Below are positions 52,840 through 64,000 of a DNA stretch of 64,000 nucleotides, one piece after another (positions within the stretch are counted from its first letter, which is position 1; each line of letters opens with the position of its first letter). Under the pieces are notes generated by a model, which searched no databases, was not told the origin of the DNA, and worked only from the letters and a program-made list of their open reading frames with translations. This stretch comes from Desulfobotulus mexicanus. GTDB lineage: Bacteria; Desulfobacterota; Desulfobacteria; Desulfobacterales; ASO4-4. The DNA lies in contig NZ_VDMB01000016.1 in assembly GCF_006175995.1 (NCBI RefSeq), positions 1 to 64,000 of the forward strand, given 5' to 3'. A program made the position numbers and the translations under genes.

Positions 52840-55800
52840 AGCAATACAGTTCTGAAATTCATAGGAAAGAGGCTTGTCATTGCCGCCATACTGCTGCTTC
52901 CTTTGGCCCTTCATGCAGAAAAGCTGGAACTGCTTGCGGATGAGAAGGCTTATCTGAACAGTCTGGGTGAAATAAGCATGTGTGTGGATAATGACTGGGA
53001 ACCCTATGAGCTTGTAGATGAGCATGGCAATTTCACCGGCATTGCCGCAGATCTGATAGGCATTGTTGCAGAAAGACTCAATATCCCCTTTGTCATTATT
53101 CCCACAAAGGACTGGGCCGAAACCCTGGAAGTTTCCAGACAGGGTGGCTGCATGCTCATCCCTTTTCTTAACCAGACCCCGGCCAGGGAAGAATGGCTGA
53201 CCTTCACCGAAGCCCTTTTTACAAACCCCAATGTTTTCATAACCCGTAATGAACACAACTACATTTCCGACCCTGCAGAGCTGGTGGACAGAACTGTGGT
53301 CCTGCCCCATGGAACATCCATGGGGCAGTTTCTGCGGGAAGATTACCCCAACCTGAACATAATCACAGTGGAAAACGAAAACGAATGTTACCGGAAGGTT
53401 TCCGCAGGAGAAGCGGACATGACCCTTCGTTCTTTGACCATGGCAGCCTATACCATCCGCAGAGACGGCTGGTTCAATCTTAAAATTGCGGGCCAGCCTC
53501 CTCAGGATCATTACATGAACCGGCTCCGCATGGGTGTACTCAAAGAGATGCCCGAGCTGCGGGATATTCTGAACAAGGCAATTGTTACCATCACACCACG
53601 GGAAAGGGATAGCATCGTCAATGAGCATGTGAACATTGTGGTGGAAACCCCGGTGAATTACAGGCATCTGTTCAGGGTCATAGCTGTTTTTTCAGTTTTT
53701 CTCATCCTCAGCCTTATCTGGGCCTGGCAAATCAAAAGCCGTAACAAGAAACTGCTGGAACTGAGCGAAAACCTGCGCCAGAGCGAACGCAGCCATCGCA
53801 TCATTTTTGAAAACTCACCATTAGGAATGTTCTATCTGGATACCTCTGGGACCATAATGAAATGCAATGACCAGCTCCTTGAGATTATGGGCTCCACTCG
53901 TGAAAAACTCATCGGTTTCAATACCATGACCCTCTTGCCAGAACCTATCAGAAAAATTACACAAAAAGCCCTGAATGGTGAGCAGGTAATTCATGAAGAC
54001 ATCTACACTTCCATTACAGGCAAGAAAACATCCTACCTGCGTCTTATCTATAATCCCGTCCATCCCGGTACTTCCCCCACAGAGGTCATTGCCACACTGG
54101 AAGACATCACCGGACGCAGGCAACTGGAAGAAGAAGTCCGTTTCAAAGATAAGCTTCAAAGACTGGTTGCTGAAGTTTCAGCGGACTTCATCAATGCCAA
54201 CACTACTAATATCGATATAAAAATAAATTCCATGCTCCAGAAATATGGAGAATTTATGGGCGTGGACAGAACCTTTGTGTTCAAGTTTTCCGAAGATGGG
54301 CAATACATGTCAAACACCCATGAGTGGTGCGCTCCGGGCATAGAATCTGCAAATGCAGCCATTCAGAATTTCCCTTTGGCCGAACTGCCAACTAACTATG
54401 AAATCTTCCACCAGCGAAAAATCTTTTATGTACAGGATGTGGATCAATTGCCAGATGGGCCGGATAAAAGGCTCTTAGAATTCCAAAAGGTCAAGTCAGT
54501 GCTCTGTATTCCAATTTTCCGTAACAACCAGATTTTAGGTCTTTTAGGCTTTGATGCTGTCATAAATAAATGCATTCTGGATCAGGAGCAGATAGAAATA
54601 CTTAGGGTAATGGGCAATATCCTGGGCGACACACTGCTCAAGAACCGTTTTGAACAGGAACTCCTGCAGGCAAAAGAGCAGGCCGAGCTGGCCAGTATCG
54701 CCAAGAGTACATTTCTTGCCAACATGAGCCATGAGATCCGTACCCCCATGAATGGTGTCATGGGCATGGCAGGACTGCTCATGGATACCCGCCTTGATGA
54801 AGTTCAACATCGATATGCAAAAACCATAGAGTCCAGCGGCAAGGCTCTGCTGAATATTATCAACGACATACTGGATTTTTCCAAAATCGAAGCCGGTAAA
54901 CTGACACTGGAAACCATAGACTTTAATCTGCAGGCTCTGATGGATGATTTTGTGGACAGCACAGCCCTCAAAGCCAGCGAGAAAAAGCTTGAACTTATAA
55001 CCTTCCTTGAGCCTGATGTTCCCCGTCATATCCTTGGTGACCCCGGCAGACTGCGGCAGATACTTATCAATCTTACGGGCAATGCCCTGAAATTTACGGA
55101 TAAGGGAGAAGTCATTGTTCATGTTTCTGTCGAAAATATGGATATAAATGAGGTACAGCTCCGCTTTTGCATCAGGGATACGGGCATTGGTATTCCGGAG
55201 GATAGAAAAGATCTGCTCTTTAATGCCTTCAGCCAGGTAGATGCATCCGTCAGCAGAAAATTCGGAGGTACAGGACTTGGGCTTGCCATATGCAGACAGC
55301 TTGCTTCCATAATGAAGGGTGAGACAGGAGTTGAAAGTGTTGAGGGTGAAGGCTCAAGCTTCTGGTTCACGGCCCGTTTTGGTCTGCAGGCGGATAAAAA
55401 TAAAAGCAGGCCTGAAATCCAGAAAAGTCTTCAAGGGCTTCATATCCTTGTGGTGGACGACAATGCCAGCAGTCGCAAATATCTGTCCAAAGAACTTGAG
55501 TTTATGGGCTTTAAACCTGAAACTGCGGCAAACGGAAAAGAGGCTCTTGACAGGCTTGTCTCTTTCCATGGCCAGAAAAAACCCTTTCGCCTTGCCCTCA
55601 TTGACAGAGATATGCCGGATACGGATGGCATGGCCCTTGGAAAAAAAATAAAAGAAGATGATCGTTTTCAAGATCTTTTCCTTGTCCTGCTCACTCCCCT
55701 TGATCAGACATACAAGAGGCTGAATGAAGAATCCGGTTTTACGGGTTTTATAAATAAACCCCTGCGGCAATCGGATCTCTTCCATGTACTGAAATCGGTA

Positions 55801-56766
55801 TTGACAGATGAAAAGCTCCCTTCCTTCGAAACCCTTGAAGGAAAAACAGTATGTCCTGAAATATATAGCCTTCCCTGCTTTTCCGGCCGCATTCTCCTTG
55901 CGGAAGACAACACCACCAATCAGGAAGTGGCCCTTGGTCTTCTGCAGAAATTCGGCCTTGGTGCAGACATCGCAGATACCGGTCTTAAAGCCCTCCATGC
56001 CTTTGAAAGCAGTACCTACGACCTTATTTTCATGGATGTCATGATGCCGGAAATGGACGGCCTTGAAGCCACAGGAAAAATCCGAAACCTTGAGGCAGAC
56101 CGTTTAAATTTAATTGAAAATACAAGGGAAAAAGAATCAGAAACACGCTTTTTACAAAAGGTTCCCATCATCGCCATGACAGCAGCAGCCATGCAACAGG
56201 ACAGGGATCGCTGCCTTGAAGCGGGCATGGATGACTTCATCTCGAAACCCGTAGAGCTTCCTGATCTAGCCCGGATACTGGAAAAATATCTGCCTTTAAA
56301 CAATGAGACAGAAAAAGCACCCTTAAGGCCGGAAGAAAATAACCAGAAGAAAACAAAAGAAACTACACGCACATCACAAATGCCAGAAGATATTGCCAAT
56401 GCAACAGAAACAGATCCTTTGATTTTTGATTATGGGGGATTTTTAAAAAGGTTCATGAACGACCAAGCTATCGTTGATAAGGTTTTATCCATCTGCATGG
56501 AAAGCCTTCCCCAGCGCATGGAAGATCTGAAAACAGCACTCAAAGCCAATGACCTTGCCAATGTGCATCTGCTGACCCACACCCTCAAAGGCAAAACCGC
56601 CAACATCCATGCAGCAACCTTTTCCTCCCTGGCAGGGGAAATGGAAAAAAACGCTGAATCCGGAAATATGGATGAGGTAGGCAAACAGATGACAGGCCTT
56701 GAAGATGCCTATGAAAAGCTTAAAAATGAGGTGGAAAAGATTTTTTCTCTGAAAAGCAAAGACTGA
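52834..56766 (+). CDS. EvgS/BvgS-like hybrid kinase: SBP-PAS-GAF-HK-REC-REC-Hpt
   Basis: 1310 aa; ATG preceded by AAGGATAGG. A signal anchor (~8-27) leads to a periplasmic SBP_bac_3 domain (~28-270: [47 protein letters not shown]), like those of EvgS and BvgS but as a single copy. TM2 is at ~280-300. A PAS (~318-430) and a GAF (~440-605) follow. HisKA His633 is in [15 protein letters not shown]. ATPase motifs are [11 protein letters not shown] and [13 protein letters not shown]. Receiver 1 has Asp924 in [13 protein letters not shown], receiver 2 has Asp1068, and the Hpt has His1249 in [13 protein letters not shown]. It probably senses an amino acid or similar solute. It ends the second kinase array. 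Confidence 0.94.
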   Translation: MTSNTVLKFIGKRLVIAAILLLPLALHAEKLELLADEKAYLNSLGEISMCVDNDWEPYELVDEHGNFTGIAADLIGIVAERLNIPFVIIPTKDWAETLEVSRQGGCMLIPFLNQTPAREEWLTFTEALFTNPNVFITRNEHNYISDPAELVDRTVVLPHGTSMGQFLREDYPNLNIITVENENECYRKVSAGEADMTLRSLTMAAYTIRRDGWFNLKIAGQPPQDHYMNRLRMGVLKEMPELRDILNKAIVTITPRERDSIVNEHVNIVVETPVNYRHLFRVIAVFSVFLILSLIWAWQIKSRNKKLLELSENLRQSERSHRIIFENSPLGMFYLDTSGTIMKCNDQLLEIMGSTREKLIGFNTMTLLPEPIRKITQKALNGEQVIHEDIYTSITGKKTSYLRLIYNPVHPGTSPTEVIATLEDITGRRQLEEEVRFKDKLQRLVAEVSADFINANTTNIDIKINSMLQKYGEFMGVDRTFVFKFSEDGQYMSNTHEWCAPGIESANAAIQNFPLAELPTNYEIFHQRKIFYVQDVDQLPDGPDKRLLEFQKVKSVLCIPIFRNNQILGLLGFDAVINKCILDQEQIEILRVMGNILGDTLLKNRFEQELLQAKEQAELASIAKSTFLANMSHEIRTPMNGVMGMAGLLMDTRLDEVQHRYAKTIESSGKALLNIINDILDFSKIEAGKLTLETIDFNLQALMDDFVDSTALKASEKKLELITFLEPDVPRHILGDPGRLRQILINLTGNALKFTDKGEVIVHVSVENMDINEVQLRFCIRDTGIGIPEDRKDLLFNAFSQVDASVSRKFGGTGLGLAICRQLASIMKGETGVESVEGEGSSFWFTARFGLQADKNKSRPEIQKSLQGLHILVVDDNASSRKYLSKELEFMGFKPETAANGKEALDRLVSFHGQKKPFRLALIDRDMPDTDGMALGKKIKEDDRFQDLFLVLLTPLDQTYKRLNEESGFTGFINKPLRQSDLFHVLKSVLTDEKLPSFETLEGKTVCPEIYSLPCFSGRILLAEDNTTNQEVALGLLQKFGLGADIADTGLKALHAFESSTYDLIFMDVMMPEMDGLEATGKIRNLEADRLNLIENTREKESETRFLQKVPIIAMTAAAMQQDRDRCLEAGMDDFISKPVELPDLARILEKYLPLNNETEKAPLRPEENNQKKTKETTRTSQMPEDIANATETDPLIFDYGGFLKRFMNDQAIVDKVLSICMESLPQRMEDLKTALKANDLANVHLLTHTLKGKTANIHAATFSSLAGEMEKNAESGNMDEVGKQMTGLEDAYEKLKNEVEKIFSLKSKD
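55798..56667 (+). repeat. 870-base direct repeat, copy 2
   Basis: Partner of 51614-52483, seven mismatches by eye and no gaps. Three of the mismatches change a residue (Lys/Glu, Gly/Arg, Arg/Thr). Confidence 0.93.
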
Positions 56767-56807
56767 ACCTCGCCATGCCTAAACCAAGGGCTTTACGGCG
56801 ACTTTCG

Positions 56808-56857
56808 GTATGGAATGGGCCAAAACAATGCTGTTTCCATACTGGACCTGCATTTTT
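56808..56857 (+). terminator. Possible terminator between convergent kinases
   Basis: GTATGGAA (56808-56815) pairs with TTCCATAC (56835-56842) around a 19-base loop, and a seven-T run follows near 56853. It lies 42 bases after the stop at 56766 and just before the end of the opposing gene. Confidence 0.45.
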
Positions 56858-56874
56858 TTAGAACCCATCAACTA

Positions 56875-59800
56875 CTAAAAATCATTGGCATCAGGAATTC
56901 CCTGATACTGCTGCACATCCTTCACCCCCTGCGCCACTGCCGCTACTGCCGCAGAAAGGGCGTCCCTGTTCTTATTCCTGCAGATTGTCTCCATGCGACA
57001 GGCAGCATCCCGCAGGGCCTCAGCGCCCACCTGTGCGGAGATCCCTTTCAGAGTATGGGCTTCCAGCTTCATGCCATCGAAATCCCCCTCTTTCAGAAAA
57101 TCCTGCATTTTCTCAAGATGAAGGGGAATGGCCGCATGGAAATCATCCATTATACCGGCGGCCAGCTCCAAATCCCCCATGGTCATGATTTCAAGGGTTT
57201 CAGGATTCCATACCTTTACTCCATGTTCCGGGGAGGATGGCATTTCACCTGCCCCGGCACCTTCATGGCTGCTCCGGTTTCCCAGCCATTTCTGCAGCAC
57301 TTCAGCCAGCGCATGGGGAATGACGGGCTTGGCAAGGTAGTCACTCATGCCTGCTTCAAGGCATCTTTCCCTGTCCCCCTGCATGGCATAGGCGGTCATG
57401 GCAATGATTGGGATACTCCGGTTGATATGGGAGGCATCCCAGGAACGAATTTTCTGTGTGGCAGTGAGTCCGTCAATGACTGGCATCTGTACATCCATGA
57501 GGACAAGGTCGTAGGATTCTTTTTCAAGCATTTCCAAAGCCTCAGCCCCATCCCCCGCCGTATCCGCATCCAGCCCCAACCGGGATAAAATGCCAAGGGC
57601 CACCTTCCGGTTAATGGAATTGTCATCCACAAGAAGAATACGATATCCGCTTCCGGCAAAGGAAGGCAGGGTTTCCCGGATGGTGTGCCGGGTCAGGATG
57701 GAACCCGACGATGGCAGCCCCTCTTCCTTAAGACCCAAAGCCATGCAGCAGAGAGCCTGAAGATCCTGATGAATCACAGGCTTTGGGAGCACCCCCGTAA
57801 AACCGATATCCGCCAGCTCAGCGGCCTCCCCCCGCTGTGCAAGGGAAGAAAGCATGATCAGCCGGATATCCGCCAAAGCGGGCCTTGCCCTAATAATGCG
57901 GCCCAGCTCCCTGCCATCCATTCCCGGCATCTGCATATCCAGAACCGCAATGGGAAAGGGATCTTTATTATAAACGGCTTCTTCCAGCATCTGCAGGGCT
58001 TTTGGCCCGTTTTCCGCCTCGGCTGGCCGCATGCCCCAGAGATTCATGCGGATACGCAGCACCTCACGATTGGTGGCATTGTCGTCCACAATCAAGCAGG
58101 AAATACCTTTCAGGCCTTCGGGCGGGAGAGAAGGAATCCAGGCAGCCTGATCCTGGAGCTTCAACTGCAAAGTGAACCAGAAGGTACTGCCTTCTCCTTT
58201 ACGGCTTTCCACGCCCATTTCTCCGCCCATGAGGGTGACAAGTTCTCTGGAAATGGCAAGGCCTAAGCCCGTCCCCCCATACTGGCGTGTGGTGGAGCTT
58301 TCCACCTGAGAGAATTTTTCAAAGAGCAGGTGCTGTTTTTCTTCAGGAATACCAATACCCGTATCCCGTATAGCAATATGAAGCCCTACATGATTATCTT
58401 CCCCGGAGAGTTTTCCTATGTGGATGCTGACTTCACCATTTTGTGTAAATTTAATGGCATTGCCCACAAGATTGGTGAGAATCTGACGCAGCCTTCCTGG
58501 ATCTCCCTGCACCCGCGAAGGAACTTCCGGGGCCATGTCAAAAACAAGTTCAATATTTTTTTCCTGCGCCCGCAAGGCCATGGAAAGACAAAGCTCCTGC
58601 ACCAACCTTTCAAGGTCAAAGTCCAGCATGTCAAGGCTCAGCTTACCCGCCTCAATCTTGGAAAAATCCAGAATGTCATTGATCAGCCCCAAAAGGGCAC
58701 CAGCGCTGCTGCTGATGGTTTCCCCATAGCGTCGCTGCTCATCATCGAGCTGTGTATCAAGGAGGAGATCTGTCATGCCGATGACCCCGTTCATGGGGGT
58801 GCGGATCTCATGGCTCATATTGGCAAGAAATTCACTTTTAGCGATGCTTGCCATCTGGGCCTGCAGGGCCATTTCCTGGGCCTGACCAATGACATCCTCC
58901 AAAGCATGATTGGTCATTTCCAGCTCTTCTCTGGACCGGACAAGCTCCATTTCCGCTTCCTTACGTGCCGTAATGTCCTGAATGGAAAGAAAGATTCCCG
59001 AAACCACAGGGTCATGGAGAAGGTTGCAGCCTCTGGTTTCCACCCAGACCCAGTGACCCGTTTTATGACGGTAGCGATAGGAAATACGATCCTTTGCAAA
59101 GGGCTCCGTACTGACCCTCCCTATGGCCTGCCGCACGGCGGGCAGATCATCGGGATGAATCATCGCCAGATTATCCTGCATAGATGTCTTTTCTTCCGGA
59201 GTATAACCGAGAATACTTTCCACCTGAGAACTCACATAGGTGGCATTGCCGTTGAGATCAATAATCTGGGTGATGGTATCCGAATTTTCCTCCAGAACCC
59301 GAAACCGCATCTCACTGGCCTTCAGCCTTTCCTCCCATTCTTTCTGCTGGGTAATATCCGTCTGGATTCTGTCCAGACGGACGGCCCTGCCATCCTCATC
59401 CTTCACAAGGTAACAGTTGGCACTGACCCAGCGCACTCTGCCATCTGCATGGAGAATCCTGTAGCTGTGGTTTATGTATCCCTCTTCTTCAAGCTTCTGC
59501 CGTACATTCTCAAAGCGTTTCAAATCCTCGGGATGAACCGTACTGAAATAGATATCCGGATTGTCATGGAAAGACTGCAGGGGAAGACCGTAAAGGGATT
59601 CTGCGGAAGGGCTGATGTAAAAAAGAGTTTTCATGTCCGGCCAGCTTAAGGACCAGACCACATGGGTGAGATTATTTAAAATATCAATGAGCTTTTTCTC
59701 GTTCTCAAGAATTCTCTTCTGGCTTCGCCGCAGCTCGGCCACAGCCCTGCGGTGCTTGTAAATCCAGAAAAGAATGGCTGCAAATGCACAGGCTGTAAGG

Positions 59801-59910
59801 AAAAAAAGGGGCTGCGTGAAAAGGGCCAGAAACGTAAATAAAAGAAGGAGAGCGAGTCCGGCAAAGGAGCGTTTCAGCACTGTTTTCGTCCGGATTTGTT
59901 CAGAAGGCAT
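56875..59910 (-). CDS. Membrane-anchored hybrid kinase: PAS-PAS-HK-REC-REC-Hpt
   Basis: 1011 aa on the minus strand, convergent with the second array. Residues ~16-50 form one or two membrane spans with almost no periplasmic part, so sensing is probably by the PAS domains (~70-190, ~200-320). A coiled coil precedes HisKA His367 ([15 protein letters not shown]). ATPase motifs are [18 protein letters not shown] and [13 protein letters not shown]. Receiver 1 has Asp658 in [12 protein letters not shown], receiver 2 has Asp806 in [13 protein letters not shown], and the Hpt has His952 in [13 protein letters not shown]. Receiver 1 resembles receiver 2 of the kinase at 47469 and receiver 1 of that at 61499 (DDNATNRE motif). 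Its promoter should lie in 59911-60378, shared with the divergent FIST gene. Confidence 0.93.
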   Translation of the reverse strand: MPSEQIRTKTVLKRSFAGLALLLLFTFLALFTQPLFFLTACAFAAILFWIYKHRRAVAELRRSQKRILENEKKLIDILNNLTHVVWSLSWPDMKTLFYISPSAESLYGLPLQSFHDNPDIYFSTVHPEDLKRFENVRQKLEEEGYINHSYRILHADGRVRWVSANCYLVKDEDGRAVRLDRIQTDITQQKEWEERLKASEMRFRVLEENSDTITQIIDLNGNATYVSSQVESILGYTPEEKTSMQDNLAMIHPDDLPAVRQAIGRVSTEPFAKDRISYRYRHKTGHWVWVETRGCNLLHDPVVSGIFLSIQDITARKEAEMELVRSREELEMTNHALEDVIGQAQEMALQAQMASIAKSEFLANMSHEIRTPMNGVIGMTDLLLDTQLDDEQRRYGETISSSAGALLGLINDILDFSKIEAGKLSLDMLDFDLERLVQELCLSMALRAQEKNIELVFDMAPEVPSRVQGDPGRLRQILTNLVGNAIKFTQNGEVSIHIGKLSGEDNHVGLHIAIRDTGIGIPEEKQHLLFEKFSQVESSTTRQYGGTGLGLAISRELVTLMGGEMGVESRKGEGSTFWFTLQLKLQDQAAWIPSLPPEGLKGISCLIVDDNATNREVLRIRMNLWGMRPAEAENGPKALQMLEEAVYNKDPFPIAVLDMQMPGMDGRELGRIIRARPALADIRLIMLSSLAQRGEAAELADIGFTGVLPKPVIHQDLQALCCMALGLKEEGLPSSGSILTRHTIRETLPSFAGSGYRILLVDDNSINRKVALGILSRLGLDADTAGDGAEALEMLEKESYDLVLMDVQMPVIDGLTATQKIRSWDASHINRSIPIIAMTAYAMQGDRERCLEAGMSDYLAKPVIPHALAEVLQKWLGNRSSHEGAGAGEMPSSPEHGVKVWNPETLEIMTMGDLELAAGIMDDFHAAIPLHLEKMQDFLKEGDFDGMKLEAHTLKGISAQVGAEALRDAACRMETICRNKNRDALSAAVAAVAQGVKDVQQYQGIPDANDF

Positions 59911-60378
59911 GGCACACTCTTTCCGGTCAGCCAGGCCGCATGATACGGCCTGCCGATGTCATTAAAAAAAACCTGAAAAAAGCCGATGTTCAGTCAATCA
60001 GAGCGCGATAAACCGGGAAAGGAACTCCCTGTCTTCCTTTATCCACCGAGAATACACCGTTCACTCTTTTTTTGAAACCTCAAAAAAAGCCCCCTCCCCC
60101 CTGCCATGGGGAGTGCCGCATTGAATTATTTCTTGAACAAAAAAGTACTTTATGTCATTTTTAAAAAACTTTTCACTGATTCTTTTCCAGTTCCATCTCC
60201 ATTAAAAAACTTCCGGCTTTCTGCCGAACCTTCTCTGTCCTGGCTTTTAAGACCTGTTTTTTTATTAAATCCCATTCCCGGCAAAACCTCCACCCAAGGA
60301 GATGAGGTAAATGGTGTTTCTGTTTTCATGGAATCATCTGAAAAATCCCCCTTTACCCAAAGAAAGGAAATCCGCCCA
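59911..60378. other. Divergent intergenic region, no gene supported
   Basis: 468 bases between the starts of the minus-strand kinase and the FIST gene. The FIST frame is open back to 60106, but the upstream part (MGSAALNYFLNKKVLY...) has no family match and no good ribosome site. AT-rich stretches and a CTCAAAAAAAG tract are present. I see no structured element that I can name. Confidence 0.5.
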
Positions 60379-61509
60379 ATGATTATTCAGGTATGCAGCG
60401 AAGGCCACCTTGAAGCAGCAGAAAAAATTGCCCGCCGCATGGCTTCAGATCCAAGGGTAAAAAGCCTTTTAATACTCGGATGCGATGGTAACGAATGGAC
60501 AAAGGAAGAAGCAGATCCACTGTTCCAATCTCTTCCCGTTCCGGTTTTTGGAGGCATCTTCCCGCAGATTATTGCCGAGGGGAAGAACCTTGAACAGGGC
60601 ACCCTTGTGGCAGGGCTCCGTCATCCCGTAAAACCCTTTGTTATTAAAGATATCAGCCGTCCTGAAACAGAGCTTGAAGATGAACTTGACGATCTCCTTT
60701 CCAGCGAAAACTTTTCTTCTGCAACACTTTTTGTCTTTGTGGATGGCATGGCAAAACGCATTGCAGAACTCGTGGAGGGCCTTTTCAGTACCCTTGGCCT
60801 TGAACCCAATTATGTCGGCGGCGGTGCCGGTTCCCTCAGCTTCAAGCAGAAGCCATGTATTATTACCCCGGAGGGGCTTCTTATGGATGCGGCCGTTCTG
60901 GGACTTTCTAAGGTATCAAGCGGCATCGGTGTCGCCCATGGCTGGCATCCGGTTTCAGAAACCATCAAGGTGACAGCATCCTCAGCCAACAGGGTTCTTT
61001 CCCTGAACTGGAAACCCGCCTTTGACGTGTACAGGGAAATCATAGAAAAACACGGAAATGTTTCCTTTGAAAAAACAACCTTTTTCGATATTGCCAAGGC
61101 CTACCCCCTGGGTATCGCCCGCATGGGCGCGGAAATGGTGGTGCGCGACCCCATACTCACGGAAGAAAATGCCCTTGTCTGTGTGGGCGAGGTTCCGGAA
61201 GGCAATTATATCCACATTCTGAACGGAGACATGGACTCCCTTATTAAAGGTGCCGTGGAGGCCAGAAACACGGCATCAGCCAACTACAGGGGAGAAGAAA
61301 AAAATCCGGTCCTCTTTTTCATGGACTGCATTTCAAGGGTTCTCTTCATGGGGGATGATTTCCGCAGGGAGATTCAGGCCGTAGAACAGGGCAGCGTTAC
61401 CTTCGGAGCCTTGAGCCTTGGAGAAATAGCCAATACCGGCGATGCCTTCCTTGAGTTTTATAACAAGACAGCAGTTGCAGCCCTGCTTGGAGATGCCTGT
61501 GAACCCTGA
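60379..61509 (+). CDS. FIST-domain sensory protein
   Basis: 376 aa from the ATG at 60379 (MIIQVCSEGH), with AAGGA ~10 bases upstream. The N-terminal FIST domain shows SSATLFVFVDGMAKRIAELV and the conserved NYVGGGAGSLSF. GIGVAHGWHPVS (~182-193) is the usual FIST junction motif, followed by the FIST_C domain (YPLGI..., FMDCISRVLFMG). There are no membrane segments. FIST proteins are signal-input proteins; a subset (NosP) binds heme, senses nitric oxide and controls an adjacent hybrid kinase. Here a hybrid kinase starts at the end of the gene, so control by protein contact is a reasonable inference. Heme binding cannot be judged from sequence alone. Confidence 0.9.
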   Translation: MIIQVCSEGHLEAAEKIARRMASDPRVKSLLILGCDGNEWTKEEADPLFQSLPVPVFGGIFPQIIAEGKNLEQGTLVAGLRHPVKPFVIKDISRPETELEDELDDLLSSENFSSATLFVFVDGMAKRIAELVEGLFSTLGLEPNYVGGGAGSLSFKQKPCIITPEGLLMDAAVLGLSKVSSGIGVAHGWHPVSETIKVTASSANRVLSLNWKPAFDVYREIIEKHGNVSFEKTTFFDIAKAYPLGIARMGAEMVVRDPILTEENALVCVGEVPEGNYIHILNGDMDSLIKGAVEARNTASANYRGEEKNPVLFFMDCISRVLFMGDDFRREIQAVEQGSVTFGALSLGEIANTGDAFLEFYNKTAVAALLGDACEP

Positions 61510-64000
61510 TATGTATAAGGATGCTTTCCTTCAGATCGCCTTTGCCATCAGTGGAGAATTCAGCCTCAAAACCATACTGAAAAACAGCCTTAGGGTTTTT
61601 CTCAGAAAGCTGAACTGCACCATGGCCGCCGTGGTGCGCACCGACAAAGGGGAGCCGGTGACGGAACACATCCTGCCCAAAGCCATGGCAGGCCATGGGG
61701 GCTACCTTGAACCCATGGCCAGTCTGGCCCATGCCCTGGAAGAAGCTCCGGCTCTCCCATGGCACTCCGTGCAGCATGGCGAACAGCACTGCTATGCCTT
61801 TATGCTGGAAGATTTCGGCTTTCTTTTTCTTGCAAGGGCTGCGGCCTTTGATAATTTTTTTCTCCATGAAATGGCTCCCATGGGCAAAATGCTCGCAAGG
61901 GCCTGCCTTGCCTGCCTTGCCCTTGAAAGAAGACAACAAAGCGAAGAAGAAATGCTAACCCGCAAGGCGCACTTTGAATCTGTTTTTACCAGCACCAATG
62001 ACGCCATGGTTTACTTTGACACAAACCATTGTATTTTTAACGTAAATGAACGTTTTACGGAATTGTTCGGCTATACACTTGAAGAAGTATCGGGAAAAAA
62101 TATCAATACGGTTGTTGATCCCCTGAAACAGGAACATGAATACGGCTCTCCCAGAATTCTTGGCGGAGAAACCATAGAAATGGAAGCCGTCCGATATGCC
62201 AGGGATGGCCGGGCCATTGAAGTCATGCTGAAGGGTGGCCCTGTCCGCATCCATGGCATCATTCAGGGCGGCTATGCCACCTACTCCGACATTTCAGAGA
62301 GAAAAAGAAATGAGCGCATGCTCCTTGAAAGCAATTTTCTTCTGGAAAAATCCATAGAAAGGGCCAACCATCTGGCCGAAGAAGCAAAAATGGCCAGCAT
62401 CGCCAAAAGTGAATTTCTGGCAAACATGAGCCATGAAATACGAACCCCCATGAATGGCGTTCTGGGCATGGCAGGCCTGCTTCTGGATACAGCTCTGGAC
62501 GAAAAACAGCGCCGTTATACGGAAACCCTTGAGTCCAGCGCCAAAGCCCTGCTCTCTCTGATCAACGATATCCTTGATTTTTCCAAAATTGAGTCCGGTC
62601 ATCTGGAACTGGAAGCCCTGAATTTCAGTCTGAGACCCCTCCTGGATGACCTCGCCGCCATGATGGCTTTCAAGGCTGACGAAAAGGGACTTGAACTCAT
62701 CTTGTTCATTGAAGAAAATGTTCCGGATCGCCTTAATGGAGATCCGGGCAGACTGCGTCAGGTACTCACCAACCTTGTGGGCAATGCCATCAAATTCACC
62801 CATGAAGGAGAAGTCCTGATCCATGTGAGTCTGCTGGCAGAAAAAAATGATGACATCACCATGGAATTCAGAATCCGGGATACGGGCATCGGTATCCCGG
62901 AAGACAAAATACCGCATCTTTTCAATCAGTTTACCCAGGTAGATGCTTCCATATCAAGGCGCTACGGAGGAACGGGCCTTGGCCTTGCCATCACAAAACA
63001 ACTGATAGAACTCATGGGAGGAAATATTGAGGTTGAAAGCGTGGAAGGCAAGGGATCGGTATTCTGTTTTTCCGTAAAAATGCAGGCAGGCTTACCGGTA
63101 CAGCAGGAACAGATTGCATGTGCAGCGCTCAGCGGTCTCAGGGTACTGCTTGTGGATGACAATGCGACAAACAGGGAGATACTGCATATCCGCCTGAAAG
63201 CCGCAGGCATGATCATTCATGAGGCAGAAAATGGCCCTTCAGCACTGGGGGCCATTTATCAGGCCCTTGAAGAAAAAAAACCCTATGCCATGGCCATTCT
63301 GGACATGCAGATGCCGGGCATGGACGGCGCATCTCTGGGCAGAGCCATAAGATCCAATCCCCTTCTTAATGATCTCCGCCTGGTCATGATGAGCTCCTCA
63401 AGCCGTCGGGGAGACAGCGCCATGGTAAATGAAATCGGCTTTTCCGCCTATCTGACCAAACCCGTTCCCTATGGCGAACTTTTCATCTGCCTCTGCATGG
63501 CCCTTGGCAGCAGGGAACCTTCGGACCTTGTAACCCGGCATACGGCAAGGGAGGCCCGCTACAGCCGCCAGCCTGATTTTTCAGAACAAAAAATCCGCAT
63601 CCTTCTGGTGGAGGACAATCTCACCAATCAGCAGGTGGCCCTTGGCATGCTGGAAAAAATGGGCCTTCAGGCAGACACCGCAGAAAATGGCGAAGACGCA
63701 CTTTTATCCATCAAAGCCCATGCCTACGATCTGATTCTTATGGATATGCAGATGCCCCGGATGGACGGTCTCAGGGCAACCAGGGAAATCAGAAGAATAG
63801 AAGCCGCTGAAAGCAAAAAAACTGTGCCCATTATTGCCATGACCGCCAATGCCATGCAGGGAGACAGGGAAAAGTGCCTTCAGGCAGGCATGAATGACTA
63901 TATATCCAAGCCCGTAAATCCGGAAACACTGGCAAAAACCATTAAAAGGTGGCTGAGCCTGCAGCCTGCCCCTGAGACAATGCCTGTGGAAACAAGGGCG
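61499..64000 (+). CDS. Soluble hybrid kinase paired with the FIST protein (cut by window end)
   Basis: At least 834 residues. A GTG at 61499, 7 bases after GGAG and overlapping the FIST gene by 11 bases, is the likelier start; an ATG at 61511 is in frame. Residues ~1-145 look like a divergent GAF-type sensor ([20 protein letters not shown]). A PAS follows (~160-275), then HisKA His312 ([15 protein letters not shown]) and ATPase motifs [18 protein letters not shown] and [13 protein letters not shown]. Receiver 1 has Asp602 in [12 protein letters not shown] and receiver 2 has Asp749 in [13 protein letters not shown]. The rest, possibly an Hpt, is off the window. The core is closest to the kinase at 47469. 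Confidence 0.92.
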   Translation, partial: MNPDMYKDAFLQIAFAISGEFSLKTILKNSLRVFLRKLNCTMAAVVRTDKGEPVTEHILPKAMAGHGGYLEPMASLAHALEEAPALPWHSVQHGEQHCYAFMLEDFGFLFLARAAAFDNFFLHEMAPMGKMLARACLACLALERRQQSEEEMLTRKAHFESVFTSTNDAMVYFDTNHCIFNVNERFTELFGYTLEEVSGKNINTVVDPLKQEHEYGSPRILGGETIEMEAVRYARDGRAIEVMLKGGPVRIHGIIQGGYATYSDISERKRNERMLLESNFLLEKSIERANHLAEEAKMASIAKSEFLANMSHEIRTPMNGVLGMAGLLLDTALDEKQRRYTETLESSAKALLSLINDILDFSKIESGHLELEALNFSLRPLLDDLAAMMAFKADEKGLELILFIEENVPDRLNGDPGRLRQVLTNLVGNAIKFTHEGEVLIHVSLLAEKNDDITMEFRIRDTGIGIPEDKIPHLFNQFTQVDASISRRYGGTGLGLAITKQLIELMGGNIEVESVEGKGSVFCFSVKMQAGLPVQQEQIACAALSGLRVLLVDDNATNREILHIRLKAAGMIIHEAENGPSALGAIYQALEEKKPYAMAILDMQMPGMDGASLGRAIRSNPLLNDLRLVMMSSSSRRGDSAMVNEIGFSAYLTKPVPYGELFICLCMALGSREPSDLVTRHTAREARYSRQPDFSEQKIRILLVEDNLTNQQVALGMLEKMGLQADTAENGEDALLSIKAHAYDLILMDMQMPRMDGLRATREIRRIEAAESKKTVPIIAMTANAMQGDREKCLQAGMNDYISKPVNPETLAKTIKRWLSLQPAPETMPVETRA

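Noticed and set aside
58330-59649. 439-codon plus-strand open frame opposite the minus-strand kinase
   Set aside because: It is antisense to a complete hybrid kinase and has no domain pattern.
60106-60378. 91-codon N-terminal extension of the FIST protein
   Set aside because: FIST homology begins at about the ATG at 60379; the upstream part has no ribosome site or conserved feature.

Overview
The window looks like a piece of a mid-GC, Gram-negative, Desulfobacterota-type (deltaproteobacterial) chromosome. The signs are cobalamin-dependent MetH, a MenA-type menaquinone gene, a ferredoxin-nitroreductase fusion, and an extreme density of multi-PAS hybrid histidine kinases and chemoreceptors with periplasmic sensors. 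The assignment is by style only, and I cannot name a genus.

Layout. 1-706: 5' part of an IS1634-like transposase on the minus strand, next to the metH terminator. 851-4408: metH (minus). 4632-8710: 5TM-LytS-like hybrid kinase and a chemoreceptor. 8711-9352: mostly noncoding, with one small minus-strand ORF. 9353-12721: four genes joined by 4-base ATGA overlaps, namely an NMT1-type substrate-binding protein, an ABC ATPase, an ABC permease and MenA. 12826-14602: HAD-like phosphatase, small membrane protein, ferredoxin-nitroreductase. 14659-14784: probable small minus-strand gene with its own terminator.

14977-29803: first kinase array, five hybrid kinases in a row, two junctions overlapping. 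29988-35883: chemosensory module (REC-kinase, stand-alone receiver, CheA, chemoreceptor with a zinc-binding-type CZB domain). 35884-37337: repeat-rich gap with a 90-base copy of the sequence before the kinase at 52834, an inverted-repeat-bounded MITE-like element abutting it, a small Rpn-tail ORF and an 18-base palindrome. 37338-39059: third chemoreceptor. 39265-56766: second kinase array, probably one ~17 kb operon: LivK-like binding protein, then five hybrid kinases and one small ORF, with overlaps or gaps of 3-20 bases. 56875-59910: another hybrid kinase, convergent. 60379-64000: FIST-domain sensor overlapping a hybrid kinase cut by the window end.

In all there are 13 hybrid kinases, one REC-kinase and one CheA, but no DNA-binding, GGDEF, EAL or HD-GYP output gene. 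Phosphoryl groups must therefore leave through the C-terminal Hpt domains (nine of the 13 hybrids) to regulators outside the window, or reach the stand-alone receiver at 31289. The two kinases at 50030 and 52834 share an 870-base block with seven mismatches by eye, so the array is still being reshaped by duplication or gene conversion.
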